Shown here piece after piece: positions 11,770-23,713 of a DNA stretch of 64,000 nucleotides. A program made the position numbers and the translations under genes. Under the pieces are notes generated by a model. It searched no databases, was not told the DNA's origin, and saw only the letters and a program-made list of their open reading frames with translations. The stretch's first letter is position 1; each line of letters begins with the position of its first letter. Source of the stretch: Euryodendron excelsum (taxonomy: Eukaryota > Streptophyta > Magnoliopsida > Ericales > Pentaphylacaceae); assembly GCA_033060915.1 (NCBI GenBank), contig CM065378.1, forward strand, positions 53,832,001 to 53,896,000, written 5' to 3'.

Positions 11770-14700
11770 TGTCGCGCCCTGATTTTTTGCACATGAAAAA
11801 GACAAGTGAGAAAAACACAGTGCTCTATCGTTAGAACTCATCCTCCTAGAAGGGCGAGTGCGACTAGGTTTGAATTGAAAATTGATTTTGAATAAGGGCT
11901 TTTTGGAAAAAGGTTTGAAGTTGCCAACTAACTTGATTAAAGTGAGTTATGTCACCTAAAATTAAGCGCAATCTGAAGATTACACTTAGGGTTTTTGAAA
12001 AATATTTTTTAAAAATACTTCCTCAAGAGAGGGTTTTTAAGAAAATAGGTTATCTGGCAACCTTTGAAAAGTTTAAGCCCTTTTTTGAAAATAACTCCAT
12101 TTGGTCTTTTGAAAACAGTGATCCTAAGTCCAGAGGTTGGTTATGTGTATGGAAGATGCACTAAGCCATCACCCTACCTTGCCTTTGCAGTACCTATATG
12201 TCTATTCACCCTGAGTTCATTCATTAGAGTCTCTAATTAATAAATATACAAGGCTATCCACTTTAGAAAAGAATTTTAAAAATATGTTTGACATGATACA
12301 TGATATGCAAGTGTAAGAAAATACTTCAATTTTGAAAGTAGATTTAAAAAGAACTTGATTTGATGTTGAAAAGAGATTCGAAAAGAAGACTTGATTTTTG
12401 AAAGAAAAGTTTTAGAAATTGAAAATAGAAATTTGAAAATAGATTGTTGAATTAGAAATTTAAAATCGATCATGGAATTGGAAGTTTGAAAATAGTTATG
12501 GAATTGGAAACTTAAGAAAAGTTATGAAATTTGAAGTTTGAAAAAGGTTATGACCGCACCCATAAGGATTGCCTACATATCCCTTTTTGGGAATCAGGTC
12601 AATCGTAGTTCGGACAAGAATTTGATTAAAAATTTGATTTGAAAGGAGTTTGATTTGAAAAAGAGATTTGATTTGAAAAAGGGATTTGATTTTAACTTTG
12701 AATAGAAGATTCGCAATTGAACTTGGAATTGACTTTGATTTGAAATTGAACTTGAGGATTTGAAATTGATTTTGATTTGGAAAGATAGAACTTGGAAGAA
12801 GAACTTGGACTTGATTTGGAAAGATTGAGATTTGAAAAGATTTTGACTTGAATTGAAGTTTGAAAAATCATCTCAGTTTATAAAAGAATTTTTGAAGAAA
12901 AGTTGGAAGCTTCCTAACTCTAGGGTAAGGGTCGAACTAGGGTCTAGACATCCTAGGACTTAGGGTAATCTAGGGTTGAAGCATGTAATTGAATTGACTT
13001 GATTTGAACTTGAAAAGCTTGATTTTGGGAAAGTTTGCTTTTAGAAAACCTAGACTTAAAAAAGGTAGGATTTAGGAAAGACTTGAGGTATAAGAAAAAT
13101 TTGATTTGACTTGGAAGGGATTTAGAAAAGATTTGACTCAAATATTGGACTTGGAGCTTAAGAAAGATTGGATTTAGGAAATTTTTAAAATAGGAAAGTT
13201 CCATTTTAGAAAAGTTTCATTTTAGGAAAGTTTTGAATTATGAAAGTTTAAAATAGGAAAAGTTTTGAATTTAGAAAGTTTCAACTTAAGAAAGTTTCGA
13301 ATTTGGAAAGTTTCCTTGTTAGGAAAGATTTGATTAGGTTTGAGAAGGATTTGGAATTTGAAAAGTTTTAGAATTAGGAAAAGTTTGGGTTTCGAAAGAT
13401 TGAGAAGCTTAAAGTTTAAGAAAAGATTTAAAAGTTTAAGTTTTGAAAACTTAAAATTTAGGAAGGTATGAGATTGGGAAGGATTAGAATTAAGAAAGAT
13501 TTGAATTAGGAAGGATTTGATTTCTACTTCCTAAAATAAAAGATTGGATTTTATTTCCAAAAGAGATGATTTGATTTTGTTTCCAAAGACGAAGGATTTA
13601 ATTTAGTTTTCAAAAACGGAAGAAAGATTTGACATAGAATTGGAAAGGAAGAATTTTGAAAAATTTAGGTTTGGAAAGCTAAGTTTTGGTATAGGAAAAG
13701 TGATTTTGGAAATCTAAGATTTGACATAGAAAATAGAGGTTTTGGAAATCTATGTATTGAGGCAAGACTGGAAATCATATTTTAGGAGAGAAATTAGGGT
13801 TTTCTAACCATGACTCTAGGGTTTAACTTGAACTACAAGTAAAAGGAATTTTGAAAAATAGATCTTTTTGGAATTAGAGATTTTTAGGAAAGAGATTTTT
13901 GGAAAGAGTTTTTAGGAAAGTAAAAAGTGATTTTTAAGAGGATTTAAAAAGAGGTTTTGAAAAGTAAGTTTGAAAAAAAATTTGGAAAGGGATTTGAATG
14001 TGGACTTTTGCAAGCCTTTAAAAATATCTCACTTTCCTAAAACGATTCTAGCCATAAGAAGATTAGAACCATTCTAGGATTGTGATTTTGAAAATAACAA
14101 GGATTTGAAAATATGGACCATGAAAGCCACTTTAAATGTAACACTTTTCTAAAGCAACTTCAACCATGGAAAGGCTAGAATCACCTTAGAATTGTGATTT
14201 TGTAAATAAGTTTGGAAAAAGAAGATTTAATGCAAGTTTTGAAAACAAGTTTTGGAGAGATGCATGATCATGATATGTACAATGCAAGTTGGGGTTGTGA
14301 ACATACAAGGTTAAAAGCTTCACCACATAATCAAGGGGGCAGAACCCACGTGGTCTCCAGTTAGACTAAGAGAAAGCCCCCACACGGTGACTTTCAATAG
14401 CCTAATCTGCACATAAACCAGGGAATCTCTTGTTTCAAGCATGCAAGAAAGGGGGGTAGAAGATCGGAATTAAAATAAAAGAAAACCCAAGTGGGTTAGA
14501 AGAGAGAAGAGAGATGGGGGATTGCGTAAACATAAATCAAAAGCCTACCTTGTATCTTCTTTATTTTGCTTGCTTTATTCGCTTTGTTTTGCTTGCTTGC
14601 TTTGCCTCGGTCTTTGCTTTTATCTTCAAGAACTTCCAAGTTATAGCACTTCAAGTCTTCAATAGAGGTTTCGGAGGCTAGTATATAAGTGTATAAGAGT

Positions 14701-16408
14701 GTATATGAGCTAGGGTTAAGTGTATAAGGGCTAGGGTTTTGTATATGGAGGCTAGAGTTTGGAGAACCTAAAGAAAACTAGGGTTACGAAGGGCTTCGAG
14801 CTCTGTATATCAAACAACAGAGTTTTTAGACTATGTTTACGGACCCTTTTCATGCTGGAGGAAGCTTTGTATTTATAGACAGAAGAGTAAACTAGCGCTG
14901 GTTGCAGTGGCGTTAGGCCAAATATCCCACTGGCCATTTTGTGGCTTAACGCCACTAGCCATTTAGGAAATGTTTAAGGTCGGAAAGCAATGTATCTTCA
15001 GAAGATTTGGGCACCTGTATTAGTGATTACCATGCAATTTTTAGCCTAGCTTTACTTGGAGTGACTCCGGAAAGCCCGAGAAAGATTTAAAGGGTCGGGA
15101 ATGGCTCGGAGGGCCGGAAAGGGACAGGAACCCTTAGAATAGTGTCTTGGGGGTAGTAGACTTGAAAATAATGTCGGTTTAATACTTAGAGCTGGTATGG
15201 TTTCCTGAGCGCTAACCTATCTAAGGGCAAAATGGTCATTTTGGCCGAAGGGTCTCGGAATTGGCCCGAAACCTAGTGGAAAGCACCTAATCATGCTGGA
15301 TTGTCTTTAGGACAATCTTGGAATGGTGGACTTACCGCTTTGAGCACTTAGGTACTTTTTTAAAAAAGCGTGCCGAAAAGCCCTGGGGACAATTTGATCA
15401 TTTTTCACCGGAGTGGGCTAGCAGGCACTGATGTTGACTTAGGTTTTAAGTGTTTCTATCACTCTAACGGTTTGTGACAAGTTGGTTTCTAAAGGTGTCA
15501 AGTCCTTTGGTAAACATGTCATGGCCAAAAGACGAGTTCGGTCTTGTGACATAACGGATTTATTGGCAATTTTCTATGTCGACCTGTTTGCAAGTGTTTC
15601 CGCCACTCTGATGGTTGCGAAGTTTGTGATTATTTTCATTACTCTAACGGGTCGCGATCATTTCAGAGACTGCCTAATCTCGGAAAGCTACTAAGTGGAC
15701 TTATCGCCTGAAAATTTAACTTTCTCGAAAGGCATGCTGAAACGAACATTCTTTATTGGTGGGCTAGCAGACGCCAAAGGTGAACCGTTCTACTATCTCA
15801 GGGACTTGGGGTCTCGTCCCGGTCGAGGGTTTGAAAAGACTTATCATTCCAAAGAATTTTCTCAAAAAACGTACCGAACTTAAGGGTCTTACCTTTTGAG
15901 GGATTAACTTTCTCGAAAGACGTGTTAAAACTTGATTTGAACTGGAACCAGACTGGAATTGGATTTTGATTTTGGAATTGAGATTGAAACGGGGACTTAC
16001 TGTCTTCATGAAGACATGCCCATTGGAATTGGACCGGACAATACTTCAAGGGCATTTTGGTCATCTCGCCTCTACTTGGATCCAATAGACCCGCGAAACG
16101 ATTAATTGACTGGATTATGTTTGGAAAACTAGTTTGAGCTGGAATATATTTATATTGACTTGAACTCAAGTCTAAACGGACTAGAGGCTGCCTAGCGGGC
16201 AAAAATGAGATACTTACAATTAGTTCCGGAGATTGATCAATCCTGGAAAGTTGCTTGGAGTGCCTAGGGGCATTTTGGTCATTTGACTTTAATTGGGCTC
16301 GGGATACAACCGAATGACTTGATTGGAGTTTTGTAGTATTGTGATATTTTAATAGAGAATTGATTTGGATTGGAGATTGCCGAGCGGGCAAAAAATGGGG
16401 TGCTTACA
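11770..16408 (-). mobile_element. Complete gypsy-family LTR (4.6 kb), minus orientation
   Basis: It is bounded by TGTCGCGCCCTGATTTTTTG at 11,770 and GCAAAAAATGGGGTGCTTACA ending at 16,408, the reverse of the LTR termini seen at 20,494, 34,644, 40,185 and 58,242. The sequence TGTCTATAAATACAAAG on the minus strand (about 14,880-14,866) is the likely TATA box. U3 contains the recurring AAAATGGTCATTTTG modules and the AGTGACGGAAACACTCAC-type blocks. The five bases on each side (ATTAG and AGAGC) do not match, so it was not left by one clean insertion. Internal frames, including a 197-codon one at 15,798-16,391, are not conserved in the other LTRs. Confidence 0.75.
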
Positions 16409-17871
16409 AGAGCTGACATCTTCTAAAGGAGATTAATAGAGAAAAAGGTCGGTAGTAAGTACTGACACCTTCTACAATGTGGCATGAAAAGATCGAGAGA
16501 TAGGCTGAAAAGGAGATCAACAGCAAGTGTAGACACATTGGTGGAATGAGTTGACACATTAATGGATGACCTTTCAATAAGATTATGTTTATAATTTTAT
16601 CTTGAAGATAATGAAAATGTTCAAAGATGTTAAAGATCTATTGATGTTTACACAAGACTTAGATTCTCTACTTGAAGATTTGAAGAAGTCTTGGATCAAT
16701 AGAAGAAGCTATGTTGATTGAAGAACTCTATAAATGATTAAATTAGATTGATTTCAGCTTGAAGAGATTAAAGGTGTTCTTAAAAATCAACAAACTTTAG
16801 ATAAGTCATTTCAAGCTTTGAAAGCCTTATGTGGATAATCCTTGAAGAGTTTGAACACTTAGAAAAAGTTTAATGAGGACTTGCAAAAGTTGAGGTCTCT
16901 AAGAAAATAGGGTCAACTTTTCATTCTTCAGGAGTTGACACATCTGGACAGAGCCTTGTTAAAGTTTGGTGAGATCCCAAAAGAGTCGACTCCATGTTTT
17001 CCAGGAGTTGACACATCAGAACAGAGCCTTGGTGAAGTCTACTGAAATGCAAAAAAAGTCTACTCCTATTTCTTAGGGGTTGATATAATTGGACAGAAGG
17101 TTGAGGAAGTTGGCACCAAACTAAAAGAGTCAACCCCTTTGGTGAAAGAGTCGACTCCTTATTTGTAACGGCTATAAATTTGAACATTCTATCAACTTGA
17201 TCTCGCATTAAAGGCACTCCTAATCACCACCAATAGGTAGAATCAATGCAAGGCTATATATGTAAGAGTCTCACAGCATTTATACAAAAGAATCCAATGA
17301 TTTAAGTGCTGAATCTAAGATTGAAAGCTGAAATTCCTGAGCATCACTGTCATATTCTCTTTGCTGGGTTATTGGGGTTATTCGTTAAGCTACACTTGCT
17401 TATCTACTCTTGTTAAGAGTTACTTATTATATAAATCTCATTTATTTCACTTGGGTGGGTTTGTAAACCTATAAGTTTGAGTGTTCTTAGCAAAAACACT
17501 TGTAAGTTTGAGTGAAGCTTGGACAAAATCACTTGGGTCTTTGAAAGCTTGGGAAGAGCTCTTGTAAAAAGTGAGTTGGGCATTTGGGCAACTAACACCT
17601 ACTGTGTAAATGAGTTTTTGCATGGTGGAAGGTTTTCAAGGAAATCTTGGGAGTGAGGACATTGATCACATGTTGTGACTAAACCTCGGTAAATCCTGGT
17701 GTTAATTTGTGCTATATTTTTTTTCTTTGCACTTTATCACCTGTTTGCTTTGCTCATACTTTGTTTAGCTACTATTTTATCGATTATTTGTTTTTTAATT
17801 GCTTTATTGTGTGATAAATTTTGAGAAATCCAATTCACTCCCCCTCTTGGGTTACATATTCAGGCCAATAG
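16409..17871 (+). mobile_element. Truncated Copia/Sirevirus-like LTR, plus orientation
   Basis: The 3' end carries CCAATTCACTCCCCCTCTTGG then GTTACATATT near 17,831-17,860. This is the reverse complement of the left end of the solo LTR at 23,714 (CCCAAGAGGGGGGTGAATTG). Shared internal blocks include ACCTCGGTAAATC (17,680 here, ACCGAGGTTCAACC at 23,888) and an array with GAGTCGACTCC motifs. The 5' portion is missing against the 2.2-kb copy, and the terminal bases have decayed (CCAATA rather than CCAACA). Assignment to the Sirevirus group rests on the familiar CAATTCACCCCCCCTCTTGG terminal signature and is from memory. Confidence 0.6.
16920..17165. repeat. Tandem array with GAGTCGACTCC / GAGTTGACACATC motif
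   Basis: Three to four units of about 70-80 bp recur, each containing AAAGAGTCGACTCC, CAGGAGTTGACACATC and GACAGAGCCTTG. It is the counterpart of the larger array at 24,470-24,935 in the opposite-strand LTR copy. Confidence 0.65.
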
Positions 17872-18442
17872 AATTGTCATATTAAATTTCCATTTATGCT
17901 ATCGGGTTTTCAGATATATAAAAAGAAAGAAAAAGAGAAAGAAAAAAGGGAAGCGAAATCATAAGAGTGATTCACAATTGTATCACTTATACACATATAT
18001 TTATGTGTACATAGATGATCGTGCTTGATCATGAGTAAGTTAATTCGAAGCAAGTGCGAATATTGTTGATGTCATTTCAAGAAGTTTCAAACACACTGTT
18101 TTGAAGCTATAACTAACTTTTTTAGAATATGAAGAGAATAAATATATGACATACCCAATTAATATTGCCAGAGAAATTCATCATCAAATTCACCATCAAA
18201 TGAACTAATTGTTATGAGCTTCAACAATTACCAAACAAATAAATAAATAATTATCCCCTCTAGGTACTCAATAATTTTCAAATTTCTCCATATTTTAATC
18301 CTACGACTATGGTCTATTTATGAGTGGGTTTTCATTTGTTTACAAATTTTAGCTTTACTTTGCAGGCTACTATTGTGCAGAACTTAAAAACCATAAAATT
18401 TAAGAAATTGAAAATCTTATTCACTGCCTATCCCACATGAAC

Positions 18443-18450
<8 letters not shown>

Positions 18451-18494
<44 letters not shown>
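18451..18494. repeat. (AG)n microsatellite, about 22 repeats
   Basis: An uninterrupted AG dinucleotide run, directly readable. Confidence 0.98.
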
Positions 18495-18495
<1 letters not shown>

Positions 18496-20012
18496 ACCTT
18501 CTATTTGGCTATATACTGTTGATACAATCTGAAGTCCTTAACATCTATCAAGCCTTGCGATTAAACTGGAGAAAGTACCAATAATGAAGAAACCCTAGCT
18601 ATTGACAAACATCAGACAAAACACAATGTGAAAAAGGAATTCGAAGCAACAAAAAGGGAATAAAAAATAAAGTATAAAACAATTGAAGATATTGACAAGC
18701 ATCAGCAAGTCCTTTGACATAGAACTAATGATATTAAATTTAATTCAACCAAATAGCTTCTATTACATAGAGAAATACCTAGAACAATGAAGAAACTCTA
18801 GATTTGGCAAATTTACGATGTTCATATGAAATTATTTTCGTAGAAATTAAAAGTACACTTTTATATGTATAGTGCACCTTAAATTGACAATGGGGTTGGA
18901 AGCAGACAAGAAGCTTCACCAAATGGCAGATCAGAAAGAAGTGGAGAGAAAGTTTCATTTTTCTATCTATATTTTGCAAAGATTAGATCTGAGATTACTT
19001 GCCATGTGTAGAGATGGAGGGCATGGAAGCAGGAGGTGGAGACGGCAGGTGTAGAAAGAAGGAGGAGCTGGAGTGCATCTTAGAAATAGGAAGTAGAAAA
19101 TCAAAACATCACTCTGTGAGTAGATGAGTAATATTTTGCAGCGACACATGAAAATCTAAAAACAAGCCACCGATGCATTTGTAATTACACTGATCTTTGA
19201 GGTCAAAATTGAAAAAATTAAGCAGAAAGGAGTCGACAAAAACCAAGAGCAAAGTGCCTAATTTTATATAGTTAGATAGGAATTGACTGTCATTTGCTTT
19301 TCCTCTGTAATTTGCATACACCTCAAAATATATGGGTTCATTGTGCCCAGCCAAATAACAAAAGTTTGGTTCTTATGTGTGCTGCATGGTTTTAAGAGGA
19401 GCATTTTTCTCTGTATTTCTTTTCTCTCTTCATAAAGAAAGATTAGGGTTTTGAAGTTTAGTTTATGAGCTTTGGGTTTTGAAACTAATTGTTTCTTTAA
19501 ATATTTATTAGATTTTTCAAGGTTAAAGATTTTATAGATTTATCTTATTTGTTATAAAGTAATCGATTAATTCGAGACTTATTTGCATCATTTTGTTGAA
19601 AGAGCTACAGAGTAGAAAGAAACATTACCATATTAGCCAATGGGCAAAATGTTAGAGAACTTGAAAAAAAGAAATAATTTGAAATAGAAAGAACCAATTA
19701 TGTCCCAAACATGTATATTCGTTCTCGAAAGAAATATAATAAGATTGAATTTTTCTCACATAACTTGTACACTTGAAAGAAGAGTAATGCTATATAAATA
19801 GAATTTATGTGTAAAACTAACATAAAAAATGATGTGTTTATTGGTGCTCCTTTCATTTCAATCCAAAATTTACCTATCATTTAAGCTCATAATTTCAAAG
19901 ATACCGCTAATATTTTGATCAGGTTTTCTGTACAAATTTTTTTTAAGAAAATAATTTTTTTAAAAAAGAAATAATTACTAAAATTACTTTAAGATAGCCT
20001 TATATATATACA

Positions 20013-20343
20013 GTGGTGGACGTAGGAATTTTGTAGAGAGGAGGGAAATATAGGAATTTTTTTGTGCTATGGACCACTCAAAAGGGTTAAATTTAAAGCG
20101 TAAAGAGTTGGATGATCAATAATAAATATTGAATTGAGTAAAAAAAGGGAGAAACTTTTGGAAATGGGACAAAGTAAAATTATTTACATTTTAGTAAGGT
20201 TAAAATGCTATTTTTTTTAACATAAATACTGAAAAATATGTAGAATTTAACCAAAATCATTTGAATTTCTTATCTTAAATGCTCAAAACTCATAATATTA
20301 TTAGTGTATAAAATTTTAGGGCACAGCCTTGCCCGCCACCATG
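20013..20343. mobile_element. Possible small inverted-repeat (MITE-like) element
   Basis: The left end CAGTGGTGGACGTAGG and the right end GCCCGCCACCATG form an imperfect inverted repeat around about 330 bp of AT-rich non-coding DNA. No target duplication is clear. This is weak; it could be chance. Confidence 0.25.
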
Positions 20344-20493
20344 TCGGTATGCATATATGTGAATATATGTATGTATAAAATAGCACAAGTTCAATCTGTA
20401 CATATTCAATATTACCCATAAGGTGTACTCGCATGCTTTATCTCTCTCAACAATCGCTCCTCGGCTTAAAAACTGCCTATATTGTAATAATCT

Positions 20494-23400
20494 TGTAAAC
20501 ACCCCATTTTTTCTCGCTCTACAATCTCTGGCACAATCGAACTAACATTCAAACCGGCACAGACACATTCAAGTCTAAACCTACTTTTCAGACCCAATTC
20601 AATTAATCAAATGCTTCGCGGGCTACAATAGAAGCAAAATGACCAAAATGCCCTTGGGGCATTATTCGATCCAATTCCAGTTGGCATGTCTTCCTAGAGA
20701 CGGTAAGTCCGTGTTTCAAAATTAATTCCAGTTCCAAATTCAGTCCAGACTAGTCAAATTCAATCAGGCACGTCTTTAAGAAAGTTAATCCCTCAAATGG
20801 TAAGTCCATCTAGCATGACATATTTATCAAGAAAAGACAAAACCCCTTAGAATGATAAGTCCCTTCACACTCGTAGGCCGGGACAAAACCTAAGTCCTTG
20901 AGATGGTAGAGCGGTTCACTTCTAGAGCCTGCTAGCCCGCCAACGTAGAATATTCGCTATTCGGCACATTATTTGGGAAAGTACCTAAGGCACCCAGACG
21001 ATAAGACTATCTAGCAGCTTTCCAAGATCAAGCAATCTTCCGAATGAATGCATATTGCCAGAGTGATAGAAACACTCACAAACATTGCAACCATCAGAGT
21101 GACAGAAATACTCGCAAATAGGTCGATATCGAGAATGCTAGCAAACCCCCTATGTCACGAGACCGAACACCCCTCTTGGTTGTGACACGTTTACCAGAAG
21201 ATAGGATACCTTTGGAAACCAACTCGCTACACACCGTTAGAGTAATAGAAACACTCAAAACCCAGGTCAACACCAATGCTTGCGCGCCCATTCTGGTGAA
21301 AAATGACCAAACTATCTTGTAGGCCCCACAAGCACAATTCTCTGTAAAGTACCTAAGGCCTCAGAATGGTAAGTTCACCCTTCCAAGATTATCCTAAAGA
21401 TAATCTAGCACGTTCTAGTGCCTTTCGCTCACTTTCGGATTAATTCCGAGAGTATCCAGCTAAAATGACCATTTTACCCCTAAGCCTTCAATCACCTCTG
21501 GGAAGCACACCGACCCTGGATATTAAACCAGTTACCTTCTAAGGATGTTTCTAACAATATTCCCAATCTTCTAGTACCTTTTCAGACCATTCCAAGTTCA
21601 TTCTGGTAAACCCGATGCGAAATGATCGTTTTGCCCCTAGTGAGCCGGTTGTCTTTTCCAACCACACCGACTTTGAGAATCAAACCGGCAATCCCTCGGA
21701 ACACTCTTAATAATGTTTCCAACCTTCAAGCCTTCTCATAGATCACTCTGGGTCGTTCCTGGTGTTTCCCGATTCAAATGGCCATTTTGCCCCTAGAGGT
21801 CGCGCTTTTCAACTACTCCGGCTCTGATCATCAAGCCAATTACCTTCGAGACACTCTTTTAGGGGTTTCCGGCCGAGTTTGGCTACTCAAAACCTTCTGA
21901 ATCATTCTTGGACTTTTCAGAGTTACTCTTAATGAAGTTAGGCCAAAAACTGCATGGTAGTTACTAGGATAGGCGCCCAAATCTTCTGCCTTACATCACA
22001 AGAGTCAAAGATCTATTTCTCGCCGTCTTAAAAACTTTCCTAAATGGTTGGCACCACTCCTAGTGGCGCCAAGCCAACCTCTGCAACAAGCATCAGGGCC
22101 AAATTTTGGCTATCTATAAATACAAGGTAGGGTTCTATTTAGAAATATAGACGAATCTTCTGATTTAGGAAACCCTAGCTCTCTCACATAAAATCATGAT
22201 TTTCTATTTGCATCCAATCATAGATTTTCAAAATCATTTTCTACATGAAACCATAGATTTCCAAATTCAAAAGTCACATAAAATTATAGATTTCCAAGAC
22301 TAAAGTTTTCTAATTTCAAGTCAAATCAAATATTTTTTTAATTCCAATCTTTCCTAATTCAAAACTTTTCAAAAACAAAATTTTCCTTTCTCAATTGAAA
22401 TCCAATTTTTCCAATTCAATTACATTGAATAAACTCTAGGTCCTAGGATTGCTTAAATCTCGAGTTGCTTTAAACCTAGGTCAAACTTTTTCAAATTCAA
22501 CTTTCCAAATTCAATGTTTCTTAAATAAATCTTTCCTAAAATGGAAACTTTTTTAATTAGCAACTTTCCTAAAATCAAACTTTCTAAAATCAAACTTTTC
22601 AAGTGCATGTTTAAACCATAAGTTATCCAAAGTCCTAGAATGCCAAAATCCTAGTTCAACCCCTAACCCTAAGTTAGAATACTTCAACTCTTTTCTAAAT
22701 CAAGATGGTTTCAAACCCCAATTCAAGTCAAGATAGTTTCAAAGTTCGATTTAAATTTTACAAAATAAGTCCAAGTTCCATTGCAAAGTTGAATTTCAAA
22801 TTTTCAAATTAAAGTTCAAATCAAACCCTTTTCAATTCAAACTTTTCAAAGATCCTAAAGTGTCTATTTTCAATCGAACTCGTGTCTGAACTACGACTGA
22901 CCTGATTCCCAATAAAGGGATACTTAGGCGACCTTCATGGGTGCGGTCATAACTTTTTTCAAAATTTCAATTCCTTTTTTCAAAATCTCTTTCCAAATTC
23001 TTTTCATGCACTTGTATATCATGCATCACATCATCCCTAAAGTGATAACATAAACATTTTTTTCAAAATTCTTAAAGGAGATATAATTAAACATTGGATA
23101 ACTGGAGATTCTAAATGAGTGAACCTGGGGTGAAAAAACATGTAGGTATAGCAAGGTCGGGATAAGATGATAACCTAGTGCATCTTCCTTATACGTAACC
23201 AACCTCCGAACTTATAATTACTATTTTCGAAAGACCAAAATGGAGTTCTTTTCAAAAAAGGCTTAAATATTTCCAAAGGTTGCCAACCAACCTTTTTTTT
23301 TCTTTTCAAAAAAACCCTCTCTTAAGGAAGTTTTCCAAAATCTTTTCAAAAACCCTAAGTTTAGTTTTCGGATTTCACTTAGTTTTAGGTGACGTAACTC

Positions 23401-23571
23401 GCCTTAACAAAGTTAGGTGGTGACTCTAAATCTTTTGTCAAAAGCCCTTATTCAAATCAATTTTCAATTTAAACCTAGTCGCACTCGTCCTTTTAGGAGG
23501 ATGAGTTCTAACGAGAAAGTACCTTGTGTTTTCCACATATTATCTTGACTGCAAAAAATCAGGGCGAGACA
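20494..23571 (+). mobile_element. 5' LTR of element B (3.1 kb)
   Basis: The LTR starts TGTAAACACCCCATTTTTTC and ends AATCAGGGCGAGACA. TCTATAAATACAAGG at about 22,115 is the likely TATA box. Compared with the 3' LTR, about 1.2 kb is missing just after this promoter: GGTAGGGTTCTATTTAG at 22,125 jumps to sequence that matches 37,490 onward. The 5' LTR is therefore crippled for transcription of a normal leader. Conversely, the 3' LTR lacks about 370 bp near 37,770 that is kept here. Confidence 0.8.
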
Positions 23572-23573
23572 GC

Positions 23574-23592
23574 TAACGACTCTGCTGGGGAC
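23574..23592 (+). other. Primer-binding-site-like sequence (tRNA-Arg type)
   Basis: TAACGACTCTGCTGGGGAC lies two bases after the LTR end. It resembles the complement of a plant tRNA-Arg 3' end (ACGACTC...GCTGGGGA), the primer reported for Ogre elements. The tRNA assignment is from memory; position and composition are read directly. Confidence 0.6.
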
Positions 23593-23713
23593 ACTTAGAG
23601 GGTTAGGCCATTGTCATGTCTCTACACTCTTCACTTATCTAGAATCTTCGATTAATTTATCCAATTCTATCCACTTCAAATTTATCAAAATCAAACTTTT
23701 CAAAGGTTGTCAT

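Larger units (their letters stand above)
17872..20493. other. Non-coding flank between elements
   Basis: AT-rich sequence with no convincing coding region; the longest frames (about 80 codons, for example 19,109-19,354 minus) show no domain. It contains a GA microsatellite and a possible small inverted-repeat element near 20,013-20,343. It is likely older host DNA or unrecognised repeats. Confidence 0.4.

Noticed and set aside
15798..16391. 197-codon minus-strand open frame
   Set aside because: It lies wholly inside an LTR, has no domain, and the matching parts of the other LTRs are closed in that frame.
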